Of a stretch of DNA of 64,000 nucleotides, positions 35,782-44,339 are shown one piece after another. The notes below the pieces were generated by a model, which saw nothing but the letters and a program-made list of their open reading frames with translations, was not told where the DNA came from and searched no databases. This DNA is from Dehalogenimonas formicexedens. GTDB taxonomy: Bacteria > Chloroflexota > Dehalococcoidia > Dehalococcoidales > Dehalococcoidaceae. The translations under genes were made by a program, and so were the position numbers. Location: NCBI RefSeq assembly GCF_001953175.1, contig NZ_CP018258.1, positions 896,210 through 960,209 of the forward strand. The letters are read 5' to 3'. Position 1 is the first letter of the stretch. Each line of letters begins with the position of its first letter.

Positions 35782-37470
35782 CTAGATCAGTTTAAAGGCA
35801 TTGACGTCGACCAATCCCAGGTCGGTCAGCTTGAGTTCTGGGATAACGGGCAGGGCGAGGAATGATAATGCGGCGAAAGGCGCCTGGAGCCTGACGCCTA
35901 TGTCCTGTGCCGCCGCTTCGACCGATTCGAAACGCTCGATCACCGAATCAAGAGGTTCCGAAGACATCAATCCGGCCACCGGCAAAGGCAGCCTGGCAAC
36001 AACTTTGCCTCCGGCAACGGTTACCAGCCCGCCGCCCATTTCGATAACAGCCTTAACTCCCGCGAAGATGTCCTCGTCGGAGGCCCCGACACAGATGATG
36101 TTATGTGAGTCATGGGCAACCGAAGAGGCGATAGCGCCCCTGGCCATGCCGAAGCCCTTGACTAAACCTTTGCCGATTTTGCCGGTGCCCTTGTGACGCT
36201 CGACGACAACAATTTTGAGGATATCGCGTTCGAAATCCGGAACGCACTTGACCGGTTCGCTAAGATACCGGGTGACGATCTGGCCGGGAATGATTCCAAT
36301 CACGGGCACTGTTTCATGACTGAGATCGACGGCAAGATCGGCAATGGTGAACGGTCCGACATTCATGCTCTTTTGAAGCCGGGAGGACGATCGGTGGCGG
36401 GGCTTGAACAACGCCGTGCCCTCTTTGGCAACGAGCTTGCCTCTGAAATATACGCCAGTGATCTCAAGCGTCTCAAGGTTGCCAACAATTAACATATTGG
36501 CGGCGTAACCGGGCGCTATGGCTCCAGTCTGGCGCAAACCAAAATATTCAGCGGGGTTGATCGTTGCCAGTTGGATGGCGCGCACCGGATCAAGACCGAG
36601 AGCGATGGCTCTACGGACCACCGCGTCGATGTCTCCGTCGCGCCTGAGATCGGAACAACTCCGGTCATCCACGACGAACATGCAACGCTTGTAGGTCTTA
36701 TCGGTAACCAGCGGCAATAGTTCGGCTAAATTCTTCTCTGTAGAACCCTCGCGGATCATGATGTGAAGGCCGCGGGCGAGTTTCTCACGGGCTTCGTCGA
36801 GCCGGGTCGATTCGTGATCGGAGCCGATGCCGGCAGAGATGTAGGCGTTGAGGTCTCGACCAGTGAGGAAGGGAGCGTGGCCGTCGAGGACCTTGCCGTA
36901 TGACGCTTTGATCTTGCCGAGAACGCTTTCATCTCCGAAAATGACCCCCGGGAAGTTCATCATCTCGCCCAGGCCGATGACGCCGTCTTTCTTCAAGAGC
37001 CTGGAGATATCTTTTGAGGTGACAGTCGCCCCAGAGGTTTCCAGGTGGGTGGCGGGAACGCATGAAGGCGCCATGACGTGGAGATCGATAGGCAAAGTTT
37101 TGACGGATTTCAGGACGTATTCAACTCCTTCGGTGCCAACCACGTTAGTGAGTTCATGAAGATCAGTGATTACGGAAGTGGTGCCGCGGGCGACGACAGC
37201 GCGCGCGTATTCGCCGATGTCCAACATGGAGCTTTCTACGTGAGTGTGTCCGTCAATGAGTCCCGGAACGAGGAACTTACCCCCGAGATCGATTACTTCT
37301 TTGGCAGCGGTGTAGTGGCCTATGCCGGCGATTACGCCGTCGCTGACAGCAACCGATCCGCTTTCGATTTCGCCGGTGAAGACGTTTACGATCCTGGCGT
37401 TCTTGAACAGGAGGTCGGCGGGTTCGGCGCCACGGGCAACCTTAATCGTCCGAAGCAAGTTGTCCGGCAT
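35782..37470 (-). CDS. ade: Adenine deaminase
   Basis: A 562-residue amidohydrolase-superfamily enzyme that deaminates adenine to hypoxanthine. The start is ATG 37470 (MPDNLLRTIKVARG) with GGAGGAAAAG upstream; the frame reads open to 37587 inside hpt. Metal-binding signature GLIDGHTHVESSML, the VVDDRSCSDL metal region, and the C-terminal family block (SVAHDSHNIICVG) are present. It overlaps the hpt 3' end by 29 bases, so deaminase and hypoxanthine PRTase form a purine-salvage pair (adenine to hypoxanthine to IMP). Confidence 0.95.
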   Translation of the reverse strand: MPDNLLRTIKVARGAEPADLLFKNARIVNVFTGEIESGSVAVSDGVIAGIGHYTAAKEVIDLGGKFLVPGLIDGHTHVESSMLDIGEYARAVVARGTTSVITDLHELTNVVGTEGVEYVLKSVKTLPIDLHVMAPSCVPATHLETSGATVTSKDISRLLKKDGVIGLGEMMNFPGVIFGDESVLGKIKASYGKVLDGHAPFLTGRDLNAYISAGIGSDHESTRLDEAREKLARGLHIMIREGSTEKNLAELLPLVTDKTYKRCMFVVDDRSCSDLRRDGDIDAVVRRAIALGLDPVRAIQLATINPAEYFGLRQTGAIAPGYAANMLIVGNLETLEITGVYFRGKLVAKEGTALFKPRHRSSSRLQKSMNVGPFTIADLAVDLSHETVPVIGIIPGQIVTRYLSEPVKCVPDFERDILKIVVVERHKGTGKIGKGLVKGFGMARGAIASSVAHDSHNIICVGASDEDIFAGVKAVIEMGGGLVTVAGGKVVARLPLPVAGLMSSEPLDSVIERFESVEAAAQDIGVRLQAPFAALSFLALPVIPELKLTDLGLVDVNAFKLI

Positions 37471-38002
37471 CGGTCTTTTCCTCCAGGGTGAATATCTCAG
37501 GCAAATGGCGGTAACGCTGGGAAAAATCAAGGCCGTAACCGACAACGAATTTGTCCGGGATGGTGAAGCCGGTATAAGCGATCTCAACCGGCACCTGGTG
37601 CCTGGCAGGCTTATTCATGAGAGTACAAACACTGACCGAGGCAGGATCCCGTTTGGACAGATATTCCACGATGGCTTCGATACACAGGCCCGTATCGACA
37701 ATATCTTCGACGATCAAGATATGGCGGCCGGCCAGAGAAGAGGTGGGCTCCGCGGTTATCCTGATATGACCGGAACTTGTTGTGGCGTTGCCGTAACTTG
37801 AGGTACCGATAAAATCGATTTCAACGGGAATACTCAACTCCCTAACGAGATCGGACAAGAAGATGAACGACCCCTTCAGCACGCCGATGACCAAGAGGTC
37901 TCTGCCTTCGAAATCACGCGAAATTCGAGCCGACAGATCAGTCACAACAGCGGCGATCTGTTCCCGGGAATACAGCAGTTTCAACTCATAAGGGGGTGTC
38001 AC
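37442..38002 (-). CDS. hpt: Hypoxanthine phosphoribosyltransferase
   Basis: A 186-residue type I PRTase that makes IMP/GMP from hypoxanthine/guanine and PRPP. It has LLVIGVLKGSFIFLSDLVR, TSSYGNATTS, the PRPP motif ILIVEDIVDTGLCI and YTGFTIPDKFVVGYGLD. The GTG at 38002 (VTPPYEL) is chosen because TATAAT lies 8 bases upstream. A second in-frame GTG at 38008 would sit only 2 bases from that element, too close to be transcribed. No ribosome site is seen, so the mRNA may be leaderless. Confidence 0.94.
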   Translation of the reverse strand: MTPPYELKLLYSREQIAAVVTDLSARISRDFEGRDLLVIGVLKGSFIFLSDLVRELSIPVEIDFIGTSSYGNATTSSGHIRITAEPTSSLAGRHILIVEDIVDTGLCIEAIVEYLSKRDPASVSVCTLMNKPARHQVPVEIAYTGFTIPDKFVVGYGLDFSQRYRHLPEIFTLEEKTDAGQLASDD

Positions 38003-38010
38003 GGCCACAA

Positions 38011-38016
38011 ATTATA
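38011..38016 (-). promoter_or_regulatory. -10 element for hpt-ade
   Basis: TATAAT on the minus strand (GACTATAATTTG), ending 8 bases before the proposed GTG start of hpt. Confidence 0.55.
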
Positions 38017-38071
38017 GTCATCAGACCAGCTTGTGTCTACCCAAAAAGCTAGTTCCCGCGGCGGATGTACA

Positions 38072-38080
38072 TGTTATAAT
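38072..38080 (+). promoter_or_regulatory. Extended -10 promoter for the first ABC-2 exporter
   Basis: TGTTATAAT with TATAAT at 38075-38080, about 50 bases upstream of the GTG start at 38131. Confidence 0.5.
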
Positions 38081-38130
38081 AGCTTTCGTTTTAGCCTGAA
38101 CATGCGGATAAAGACCGTAAAGGAGAATAA

Positions 38131-39048
38131 GTGGTTATCAAGGTTGAAAACCTGGTCAAGGTCTACGGACCTATTCGAGCGGTCGACGGCATCAGCTTTG
38201 AAGTGAATAAGGGCGAAGTCTTCGGCATGCTGGGACCCAACGGCGCCGGTAAGACCACGACCGTAGAAATCATCGAAGGTCTGCGTACCCAGGACTCAGG
38301 GAAAGTTACCGTTCTTGGACTGGACTCACAAAAAGCCACCAAAGAGATCAAACAGCGGATCGGGGCTCAACTGCAGACTCCTTCCCTCATGCCTTCTTTG
38401 ACCGTTGAAGAATTGCTCGAAGTATTCGCAGGATTTTACGATAAATCCCTGCCGACCGAAGAACTTCTGGAAATCGTTTCGCTGAAAGAAAGTAGACGTG
38501 TGCTAGTCAAAAATCTCTCCGGTGGACAGCTACAGCGTCTCTCGGTTGCTATGGCGCTGGTCAATGACCCCGAGATCACCTTCCTGGACGAACCCACCAC
38601 AGGCCTCGATCCCCAGGTGCGGCGGAGCATGTGGCAGGTTATCGAGGACATGAAAGCCAAAGGCAAAACGGTTTTCTTGACCACCCACTATATGGAAGAG
38701 GCTGAACGCCTTTGCGACCGAATTGCCATCGTCGACCACGGCAAGATCATCGCCCTCGATACGCCGCGAGGCCTGATCAATTCCAATTTCAAAGAACAGG
38801 CAATCCAATTCGAACTTGATCCCAGGCCTTCCGACGATATACTGCTATCGTTTCCCGGCGCCACAAGCGTCGCGACCGACCTGAACGAGGTTGTTGTGTA
38901 CACCAAGGACGTCCCGGCAACCATGTCCGCGGCCATCAAGTACGCCGAAATGAATTGCAGCCCGCCCCAACTCAAAGACCTCCGTGTCCGCCAGGCTTCG
39001 CTCGAGGATGTGTTCCTGAAACTGACCGGCAGAAAGATCAGAGAATGA
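38131..39048 (+). CDS. ABC-2 type exporter, ATP-binding protein
   Basis: A 305-residue ATPase with Walker A GPNGAGKTTTVE, signature LSGGQLQRLSVAMAL, Walker B ITFLDEPTTGLD and the His switch LTTHYMEEAERLCD. The C-terminal ~80-residue extension is that of DrrA/NatA-like exporters. Start is GTG with AAGGAGAATAA upstream. It is coupled (ATGA) to the permease gene. The substrate cannot be predicted. Confidence 0.95.
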   Translation: MVIKVENLVKVYGPIRAVDGISFEVNKGEVFGMLGPNGAGKTTTVEIIEGLRTQDSGKVTVLGLDSQKATKEIKQRIGAQLQTPSLMPSLTVEELLEVFAGFYDKSLPTEELLEIVSLKESRRVLVKNLSGGQLQRLSVAMALVNDPEITFLDEPTTGLDPQVRRSMWQVIEDMKAKGKTVFLTTHYMEEAERLCDRIAIVDHGKIIALDTPRGLINSNFKEQAIQFELDPRPSDDILLSFPGATSVATDLNEVVVYTKDVPATMSAAIKYAEMNCSPPQLKDLRVRQASLEDVFLKLTGRKIRE

Positions 39049-40127
39049 CCGCTTTCAATAAATTGTTGATAGCCAACTTTAAAATGTTCCTGAGAGACAG
39101 GACCGCTCTATTTTTTACTTTCGCCTTCCCTCTAATCTTCATCGCACTCTTCGGCATGGTATTCGGTGGAAACAACTCGGTAAATTACAAAGTCGGCCTG
39201 GTGCAGGAAGACACGTCGGTCACAGGTCAGCACATGGCCGACGCCCTGAAACAAATCCCCATATTTACCGTTTCCGAGTACGCTTTTGACGCCTCACTCG
39301 ACGCATTGAAAAAGGGCGATATTTCGGCGGTGGTGGTGATCCCCGCGGGTATCGATGCCACCATCGGGAGCGGAAACGCCGCGGATATTACTCTGTTCCA
39401 CGACCCATCGCAAACCGCTACAGCCCAGGTTATCCTCCCGGTGATGCAGCAATTTGTCGACCAGTTCAACCGGCAGATAACGCAGGCGCCGGTTGCCGTT
39501 ACCCTGGCTGAAAAATCGATCCTTTCCACCAACCTGCGGTTCATTGACTTCTTCGTGCCGGGCATTCTGGGTATGTCCATCATGCAAAGCGGCCTGTTCG
39601 GAGTTCTGCCTTTGATCGAATGGCGGGAGAAAAAGGTCCTCAAGCGACTGGGAGTAACGCCGCTTTCCCGGAGTACGGTCGTCACCAGTCAACTGGTTTT
39701 CCGCCTCGGAATTGTGGTTCTGCAGTCGGCGGTTATTTTGGTGGTGGCTAAATTCGCATATCATGTGCCGATCCTCGGCAACTGGGTGTTGCTCCTCGGT
39801 CTGATCATACTCGGCACCCTGCTCTTTGTGGCCCTGGGTTATGTCGTGGGAGCGCGGGTCAAGACCGTCGAAGGCGCCAATCCCATCGTCCAGTTGATTT
39901 CATTCCCGATGATGTTCTTGTCCGGTGTGTTCTGGCCGGTTGACATCATGCCTGCATTTATCCGCCCGGTGGTCACAGCACTACCCCTCACCTACCTTGG
40001 CGACGGTTTGAGACAGGTGATGGTCAAATCCACGCCGCTGTACCCTCTTGGCATCGACATACTGGTAATGGCCGGATGGCTGGCGGTGTGCATGCTGGTG
40101 ACTGTGAAACTGTTTAAATGGGAATAA
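39045..40127 (+). CDS. ABC-2 type exporter, permease
   Basis: A 360-residue membrane protein. The first helix (~18-38) follows RDRTALFFTFAFPLIFI, then a large extracytoplasmic domain (~45-180), then five helices in the C-terminal half including FFVPGILGMSIMQSG and FPMMFLSGVFWPVDIMP, the typical ABC-2/DrrB signature. The ATG at 39045 overlaps the ATPase stop. It forms the transporter with the upstream protein. A strong terminator follows. Confidence 0.94.
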   Translation: MTAFNKLLIANFKMFLRDRTALFFTFAFPLIFIALFGMVFGGNNSVNYKVGLVQEDTSVTGQHMADALKQIPIFTVSEYAFDASLDALKKGDISAVVVIPAGIDATIGSGNAADITLFHDPSQTATAQVILPVMQQFVDQFNRQITQAPVAVTLAEKSILSTNLRFIDFFVPGILGMSIMQSGLFGVLPLIEWREKKVLKRLGVTPLSRSTVVTSQLVFRLGIVVLQSAVILVVAKFAYHVPILGNWVLLLGLIILGTLLFVALGYVVGARVKTVEGANPIVQLISFPMMFLSGVFWPVDIMPAFIRPVVTALPLTYLGDGLRQVMVKSTPLYPLGIDILVMAGWLAVCMLVTVKLFKWE

Positions 40128-40147
40128 TGTAACTCTGTGAAGGAATG

Positions 40148-40178
40148 AAAAAGTCGCTTCCTCGTGAAGCGACTTTTT
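40148..40178. terminator. Bidirectional intrinsic terminator
   Basis: AAAAAGTCGCTTC, loop CTCGT, GAAGCGACTTTTT: a 13-bp stem flanked by A-run and T-run. It can end both the plus-strand exporter operon and the minus-strand queA transcript. Confidence 0.93.
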
Positions 40179-40195
40179 CTTATTCCGCAATTTTA

Positions 40196-41233
40196 TCAAA
40201 GAATGAGCATGCTGTCCCCGAAGCTGTAGAAGCGATATCTCTCATCGACCGCGTTTCGGTAGCCTTGTTTTAACGTCTCCCATCCGGCAAAGGCGGCTGC
40301 GAGCATAAGGGGAGTGCCGCGGGGCAGGTGGAAATTTGTGATCAAATTATCAATGACCTGGAACTTGAAGCCGGGCAGGATAAACAATTCAACCCAACCC
40401 TCGAAAGGCTTCAGCGGCAATCCCTGGTTTTTCGCTGCCCATTCAAGGGTTCTTACCGCGGATGTACCAACACCAAAAACCCTGCCCCCGGATGCCTTAA
40501 CCTGATTTATCGCTTCGGCGGTTTCAGCAGAAAGCACGGCATATTCACGATGGATGGGATGAAGCGCCGGGTCTTCTTCTTTTACCGGCCTGAAGGTGTC
40601 GAGCCCGATGTTAAGCGTCACAAACAGCAGCCGCACCCCTTTGCTTTCAATGGCTTTCAGTAGTTCCGGGGTGAAATGAAGCCCGGCGGTAGGCGCGGCA
40701 ACACTGCCGGCTATCCGGCTGTAAACGGTTTGGTAGCGTTCGGCCTCAGATTCGGAAAGTTGATGGTGAATATATGGCGGCAGAGCGAGGATACCAAGTT
40801 CGGTAAGGCGATTTTCGTCGGACAAACGGACAACCGCGGTTCCATCTTCTGATTTTGACAGAACTTCGAGTGTCTGCCCGCTTGGACTTCCTGACCGGTC
40901 GTAAAGATCGACAATAGCCCCAACTCCGAGACGCTGAGCTGGTTTGAGAAGCGCCTGCCATTCGCCGAAGCCGCGGCGAAGCAGGAGCAAGGCTTCAACC
41001 CGAGCGCCGGTACTCTTTTTCAACCCGAATAACCGGGCAGGAATCACCCTGGAGTCATTGAAGACTAGAGCGTCGCCCGGGTGGAGGTAACCGATTATGT
41101 CGAAGAACCGCCGGTGTTCGATTTTCCCACCCTTCCGGTCAAGAACCAGCAACCGCGACGCATCCCGGGGTTCTGCGGGGGTTTGGGCAATCAGCTCGGG
41201 TGGCAGCTCGTAGTCAAAATCTGAAGTTTTCAA
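40196..41233 (-). CDS. queA: S-adenosylmethionine:tRNA ribosyltransferase-isomerase
   Basis: A 345-residue QueA that makes epoxyqueuosine on tRNA from preQ1 and SAM. It has FDYELPPELIAQTPAEPRDASRL near the start (split: YELPPELIAQTP, EPRDASRLL), FNDSRVIPARL, GSVAAPTAGLHFTPELL and NFHLPRGTPLMLAAAFAG. Full length. Start is TTG at 41233 with no ribosome site; TATAAT lies 8 bases upstream. Confidence 0.95.
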   Translation of the reverse strand: MKTSDFDYELPPELIAQTPAEPRDASRLLVLDRKGGKIEHRRFFDIIGYLHPGDALVFNDSRVIPARLFGLKKSTGARVEALLLLRRGFGEWQALLKPAQRLGVGAIVDLYDRSGSPSGQTLEVLSKSEDGTAVVRLSDENRLTELGILALPPYIHHQLSESEAERYQTVYSRIAGSVAAPTAGLHFTPELLKAIESKGVRLLFVTLNIGLDTFRPVKEEDPALHPIHREYAVLSAETAEAINQVKASGGRVFGVGTSAVRTLEWAAKNQGLPLKPFEGWVELFILPGFKFQVIDNLITNFHLPRGTPLMLAAAFAGWETLKQGYRNAVDERYRFYSFGDSMLIL

Positions 41234-41241
41234 AGCAGCCT

Positions 41242-41247
41242 ATTATA
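41242..41247 (-). promoter_or_regulatory. -10 element for queA
   Basis: TATAAT on the minus strand, 8 bases from the TTG start codon, predicting a leaderless or nearly leaderless mRNA. Confidence 0.5.
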
Positions 41248-41319
41248 CTGGTTCGGAAACCTCGACCGCCACGAATGCCGGTTTTACCGGGTACAGCCGA
41301 TGTGTTATCCTAACCTCTC

Positions 41320-42102
41320 GTGAAAATCCTTATTTCCAACGACGACGGTATTCACTCCGCAGGACTTTGGGTCCTGGCTAATCATTTGAGAACGGTGGGT
41401 TCGGTCACAATTGTGGCGCCTGACCGGGAACAGAGCGCGACAGGAACGTCACTCACCCTCCGGCACCCGTTGCGTGTCAGCAAAGTGGCTTCTCAACTCG
41501 AAGGCGTCGAATGCTGGGCTACGGAGGGCTTGCCTGGCGATGCTGTAATTCTAGGGTTGGAACATGTCCTGGAAAAACCAGTTGACCTTGTGGTGTCAGG
41601 AATTAACAACGGGCCAAATGTTGGCGACGACGTCCTGATTTCCGGCACCGTCGGGGCGGTGCTGCAAGCCTACCTCAGGAATGTCCCGGCAATCGCCGTT
41701 TCAACATTCAATATTGAATCTACCAACCACGAGACGCCCGCGAGATTGGCCGCCATCATTGCGAAAGATATCGCGGACGGTAAATTGTCGGGAGATATCT
41801 TCCTGAATATCAACACCCCTGATATTCCACTCGACAATATCAAGGGTATCCGGCTTTGTCACCTGGCGCATAAAACCCATATCGACACTGTCAAGGAAGG
41901 CCATGACGGCAGGCGCGAGTTTTATTGGTTAGTGCGGCGAAAGCTAGACCTTGAGGCTGCCGACGGGACCGACATCAAGGCAATCGAGCGGGACTGTATA
42001 TCGGTAACCGAACTACATGTCGATTTATTCCGTACAGCCCCAATTTCCAACCTGGAAACGCTCTGCCAGGAATGGTTCAAAAAACTAGAATCACCCAAAT
42101 AG
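41320..42102 (+). CDS. surE: 5'/3'-nucleotidase SurE
   Basis: A 260-residue metal-dependent nucleotidase. It begins KILISNDDGIHSAGLWVL with the metal-binding DD, continues with VVAPDREQSATGTSLTL-type sequence, SGINNGPNVGDDVLISGTVGA, and a C-terminal TDIKAIERDCISVTEL block. Start is GTG. It acts on nucleoside monophosphates under stress. Divergent from queA. Confidence 0.95.
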   Translation: MKILISNDDGIHSAGLWVLANHLRTVGSVTIVAPDREQSATGTSLTLRHPLRVSKVASQLEGVECWATEGLPGDAVILGLEHVLEKPVDLVVSGINNGPNVGDDVLISGTVGAVLQAYLRNVPAIAVSTFNIESTNHETPARLAAIIAKDIADGKLSGDIFLNINTPDIPLDNIKGIRLCHLAHKTHIDTVKEGHDGRREFYWLVRRKLDLEAADGTDIKAIERDCISVTELHVDLFRTAPISNLETLCQEWFKKLESPK

Positions 42103-42136
42103 GAAGCCCCGATTTCCTAATTTTCGAGGCATCCTT

Positions 42137-42142
42137 TATAAT
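42137..42142 (+). promoter_or_regulatory. -10 element for the pantothenate operon
   Basis: TATAAT in CTTTATAATTAGG, about 100 bases upstream of the first gene; no convincing -35. Confidence 0.45.
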
Positions 42143-42189
42143 TAGGTCAATCAGTCCGCTTGTATCTTTTTTCTGAGAGAACGAGACGG

Positions 42190-42235
42190 CAATAGCCCGG
42201 AAGGAATGCCTTCCCTGCTTTTGCCGGGGAGGCAT
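42190..42235 (+). promoter_or_regulatory. Alternative hairpins covering the ribosome site of the pantothenate operon
   Basis: GGAAGG (42199-42204) can pair with CCTTCC (42209-42214). Alternatively ATGCCTTCCC (42206-42215) can pair with GGGGAGGCAT (42226-42235), which includes the GGGGAGG ribosome site. The two structures share CCTTCC, so they are mutually exclusive. Chloroflexi carry a known 'pan motif' RNA upstream of pan genes; whether this is an instance could not be checked. Confidence 0.5.
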
Positions 42236-42244
42236 TGGCGTTTA

Positions 42245-43111
42245 ATGGCAGACAACGGCTTGAGGATCGGTTTCATCGGGGCGGGAAAAGTCGGCAACAC
42301 CCTGGCTATGGCCCTGGTTAAGGCGGGGTATTCGGTAAATGCCGTCACCAGCAACGATGTTTCCTCGGCGTACAAAATGGCCGATAAGTTGCCTTCGGCG
42401 GTCGTCTTCGACAGCCCGGAGGAAATGGGCAGCGCCTGCGATCTTATTTTCATAACCACTCCGGACTCCGTAATCAGCGAAATTGCTGCTTCTATTCCCT
42501 TTCATCCCGGCCTGATGATCTGCCATACCGCCGCTGCGGTAGCTGTTTCAGCCCTCGATGGACTGAAGAAAAGCGGAGCGCTGACGGGTGTTTTCCATCC
42601 GTTACAGGCGATCGGGTCAAAAAACGCTGAAATTTTGCCTGGAATCACGTTCGCCATCGAAGCCGATGAACCATTATTAACCATACTCCGACAAATGGCG
42701 GTAAGGTTGGATGGGCGTACCATTGCACTGAAAGAAAATGACCGGGTTCTATATCACGCCTCGGCTATATTCGCGTCCAACTACCTCGTAACCCTGGTGA
42801 GCCTTGCTGCCGAATTATGGCAGGGTTTCGGGACCAGCGAACAGGCGGTGCGGGCGTTGATGCCGCTTATGAGGGGCACCCTGGACAACGTCGAACAAAT
42901 CGGTATTCCGGAATGCCTGACAGGTCCCGTCGCCCGCGGAGATATTGACTCAATCAAACTTCACCTCGAGGCGCTGGTTGAGCACGCCCCCACCGTTCTT
43001 GATGTCTACCGCATCCTCGGGCTTCATACTGTACCGATCGCGCTGGCAAAGGGCGGTATTGATAGGGAAAAAGCCGATCGACTATTACAAATCCTGGAGA
43101 AGAAACAATGA
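42245..43111 (+). CDS. Rossmann-fold/DUF2520 protein, probable ketopantoate reductase
   Basis: A 288-residue protein from the ATG at 42245 (MADNGLRIGFIGAGKVG). The N-terminal NAD(P)-binding fold has GFIGAGKVGNTLAMAL and FITTPDSVI. The C-terminal DUF2520 helical domain has GVFHPLQAIG, FAIEAD, YHASAIFASNYLV and GPVARGD. It is not PanE, but it heads an operon with panD, panB and panC where the ketopantoate reductase would be the missing enzyme. From memory, PanG-type ketopantoate reductases belong to this Rossmann/DUF2520 group. It overlaps panD by four bases. Confidence 0.82.
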   Translation: MADNGLRIGFIGAGKVGNTLAMALVKAGYSVNAVTSNDVSSAYKMADKLPSAVVFDSPEEMGSACDLIFITTPDSVISEIAASIPFHPGLMICHTAAAVAVSALDGLKKSGALTGVFHPLQAIGSKNAEILPGITFAIEADEPLLTILRQMAVRLDGRTIALKENDRVLYHASAIFASNYLVTLVSLAAELWQGFGTSEQAVRALMPLMRGTLDNVEQIGIPECLTGPVARGDIDSIKLHLEALVEHAPTVLDVYRILGLHTVPIALAKGGIDREKADRLLQILEKKQ

Positions 43112-43485
43112 GAACGATGCTCAAAAGCAAACTTCACCGCGCACGGGTCACCCGCTGCAATCTGGATTACGAAGGAAGTATTACTATCGACAGGGACCTC
43201 ATGAAAGCCGCAGATATCCTGCCTTTCGAGCAGGTACAGGTCTTGGATCTGAACAACGGAGCCCGATTCGCAACTTACACCATCGAGGGCGAGCCAGGCA
43301 GCGGCGAGATCGGTCTTAATGGAGCTGCCGCCCGGTGCGCCTGCAAAGGTGATACCGTCATCATTTTGACCTACGATCAGGTAGCCGAGGAACAGCTCTC
43401 CAGCCACATGCCGAAGCTCGTTTATGTTGATGAGAATAATCGGATCGTCGACGTCAAACACGCCCTTGGCGCCATCTCATTCTAG
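43108..43485 (+). CDS. panD: Aspartate 1-decarboxylase
   Basis: A 125-residue pyruvoyl enzyme that makes beta-alanine. The self-cleavage site is Gly-Ser in LDYEGSITID (Ser ~24), and the NGARFATY and LNGAAARCACKGDTVIILTY blocks are typical. Length matches the family. It is coupled to the DUF2520 gene and followed by panB after 8 bases. Confidence 0.96.
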   Translation: MRTMLKSKLHRARVTRCNLDYEGSITIDRDLMKAADILPFEQVQVLDLNNGARFATYTIEGEPGSGEIGLNGAAARCACKGDTVIILTYDQVAEEQLSSHMPKLVYVDENNRIVDVKHALGAISF

Positions 43486-43493
43486 GAGTTGAG

Positions 43494-44339
43494 ATGAAAA
43501 CCACAATCCAGCAGATCAAGGAATTCAAGCTCAGGGGCGAAAAATTCGCCATGCTCACCGCTTATGACTACCCGACGGCGCAGATCATCGATCGGTGTGG
43601 GATACCAGTCATCCTGGTCGGGGATAGCCTGGGAAACGTGGTGCTTGGGTATGATTCGACCATCCCGGTAACCATGGATGACATGATCCACCACACCAAA
43701 GCTGTCGTTAGAGGATCGAATAATGCCCTTGTTGTCGGCGACATGCCTTTCATGACTTACCAGATAAACGTGGAGGAAACCCTTCGGAATGCCTCGCGGT
43801 TTATACAGGAAGCCGGGGCACAAGCTGTGAAACTGGAAGGCGGGGTGACCGTAGCAGACAAAGTAAAGAAACTCGTCGAATGCGGCATTCCCGTCATGGG
43901 ACATATCGGACTGACGCCCCAATCTATCAATCAATTGAGCGGTCATAAAGTCCAGGGGCGCAGCCTCGACGCTGCGCGGAAGCTAATCGCCGATGCCAGG
44001 GCTCTTGAAGAAGCCGGGGCGTTTGCGGTGGTCCTCGAGACGATCCCCGCCGAACTTTCGGCGTTTATTACCTCTAAGATCGGCATACCGACGATCGGAA
44101 TCGGAGCCGGACCTGCCTGTGACGGCCAGGTACAGGTCATTTCTGATTTGCTGGGATTGTTCACTGATTTTGTACCCAAACACGCCGGACAGTATGCCAA
44201 ACTTGCCGGTCTGATGGCTGAGGGAATTACAGGCTATGCCAAGGATGTGAGTAAAGGCGAATTCCCGACCGCCCAACAAAGTTTCACAATGGACAGTTCG
44301 GTTTTGGACACACTGAAACAAGAAAATGAAGCTGCTTAA
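43494..44339 (+). CDS. panB: 3-methyl-2-oxobutanoate hydroxymethyltransferase
   Basis: A 281-residue enzyme making ketopantoate from 2-oxoisovalerate and methylene-THF. It has MLTAYDYPTAQI, VGDSLGNVVLGYDST, AVKLEGG, GHIGLTPQS and the C-terminal GIGAGPACDGQVQV. The start follows TAGGAGTTGAG. It overlaps panC by 14 bases. Confidence 0.97.
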   Translation: MKTTIQQIKEFKLRGEKFAMLTAYDYPTAQIIDRCGIPVILVGDSLGNVVLGYDSTIPVTMDDMIHHTKAVVRGSNNALVVGDMPFMTYQINVEETLRNASRFIQEAGAQAVKLEGGVTVADKVKKLVECGIPVMGHIGLTPQSINQLSGHKVQGRSLDAARKLIADARALEEAGAFAVVLETIPAELSAFITSKIGIPTIGIGAGPACDGQVQVISDLLGLFTDFVPKHAGQYAKLAGLMAEGITGYAKDVSKGEFPTAQQSFTMDSSVLDTLKQENEAA

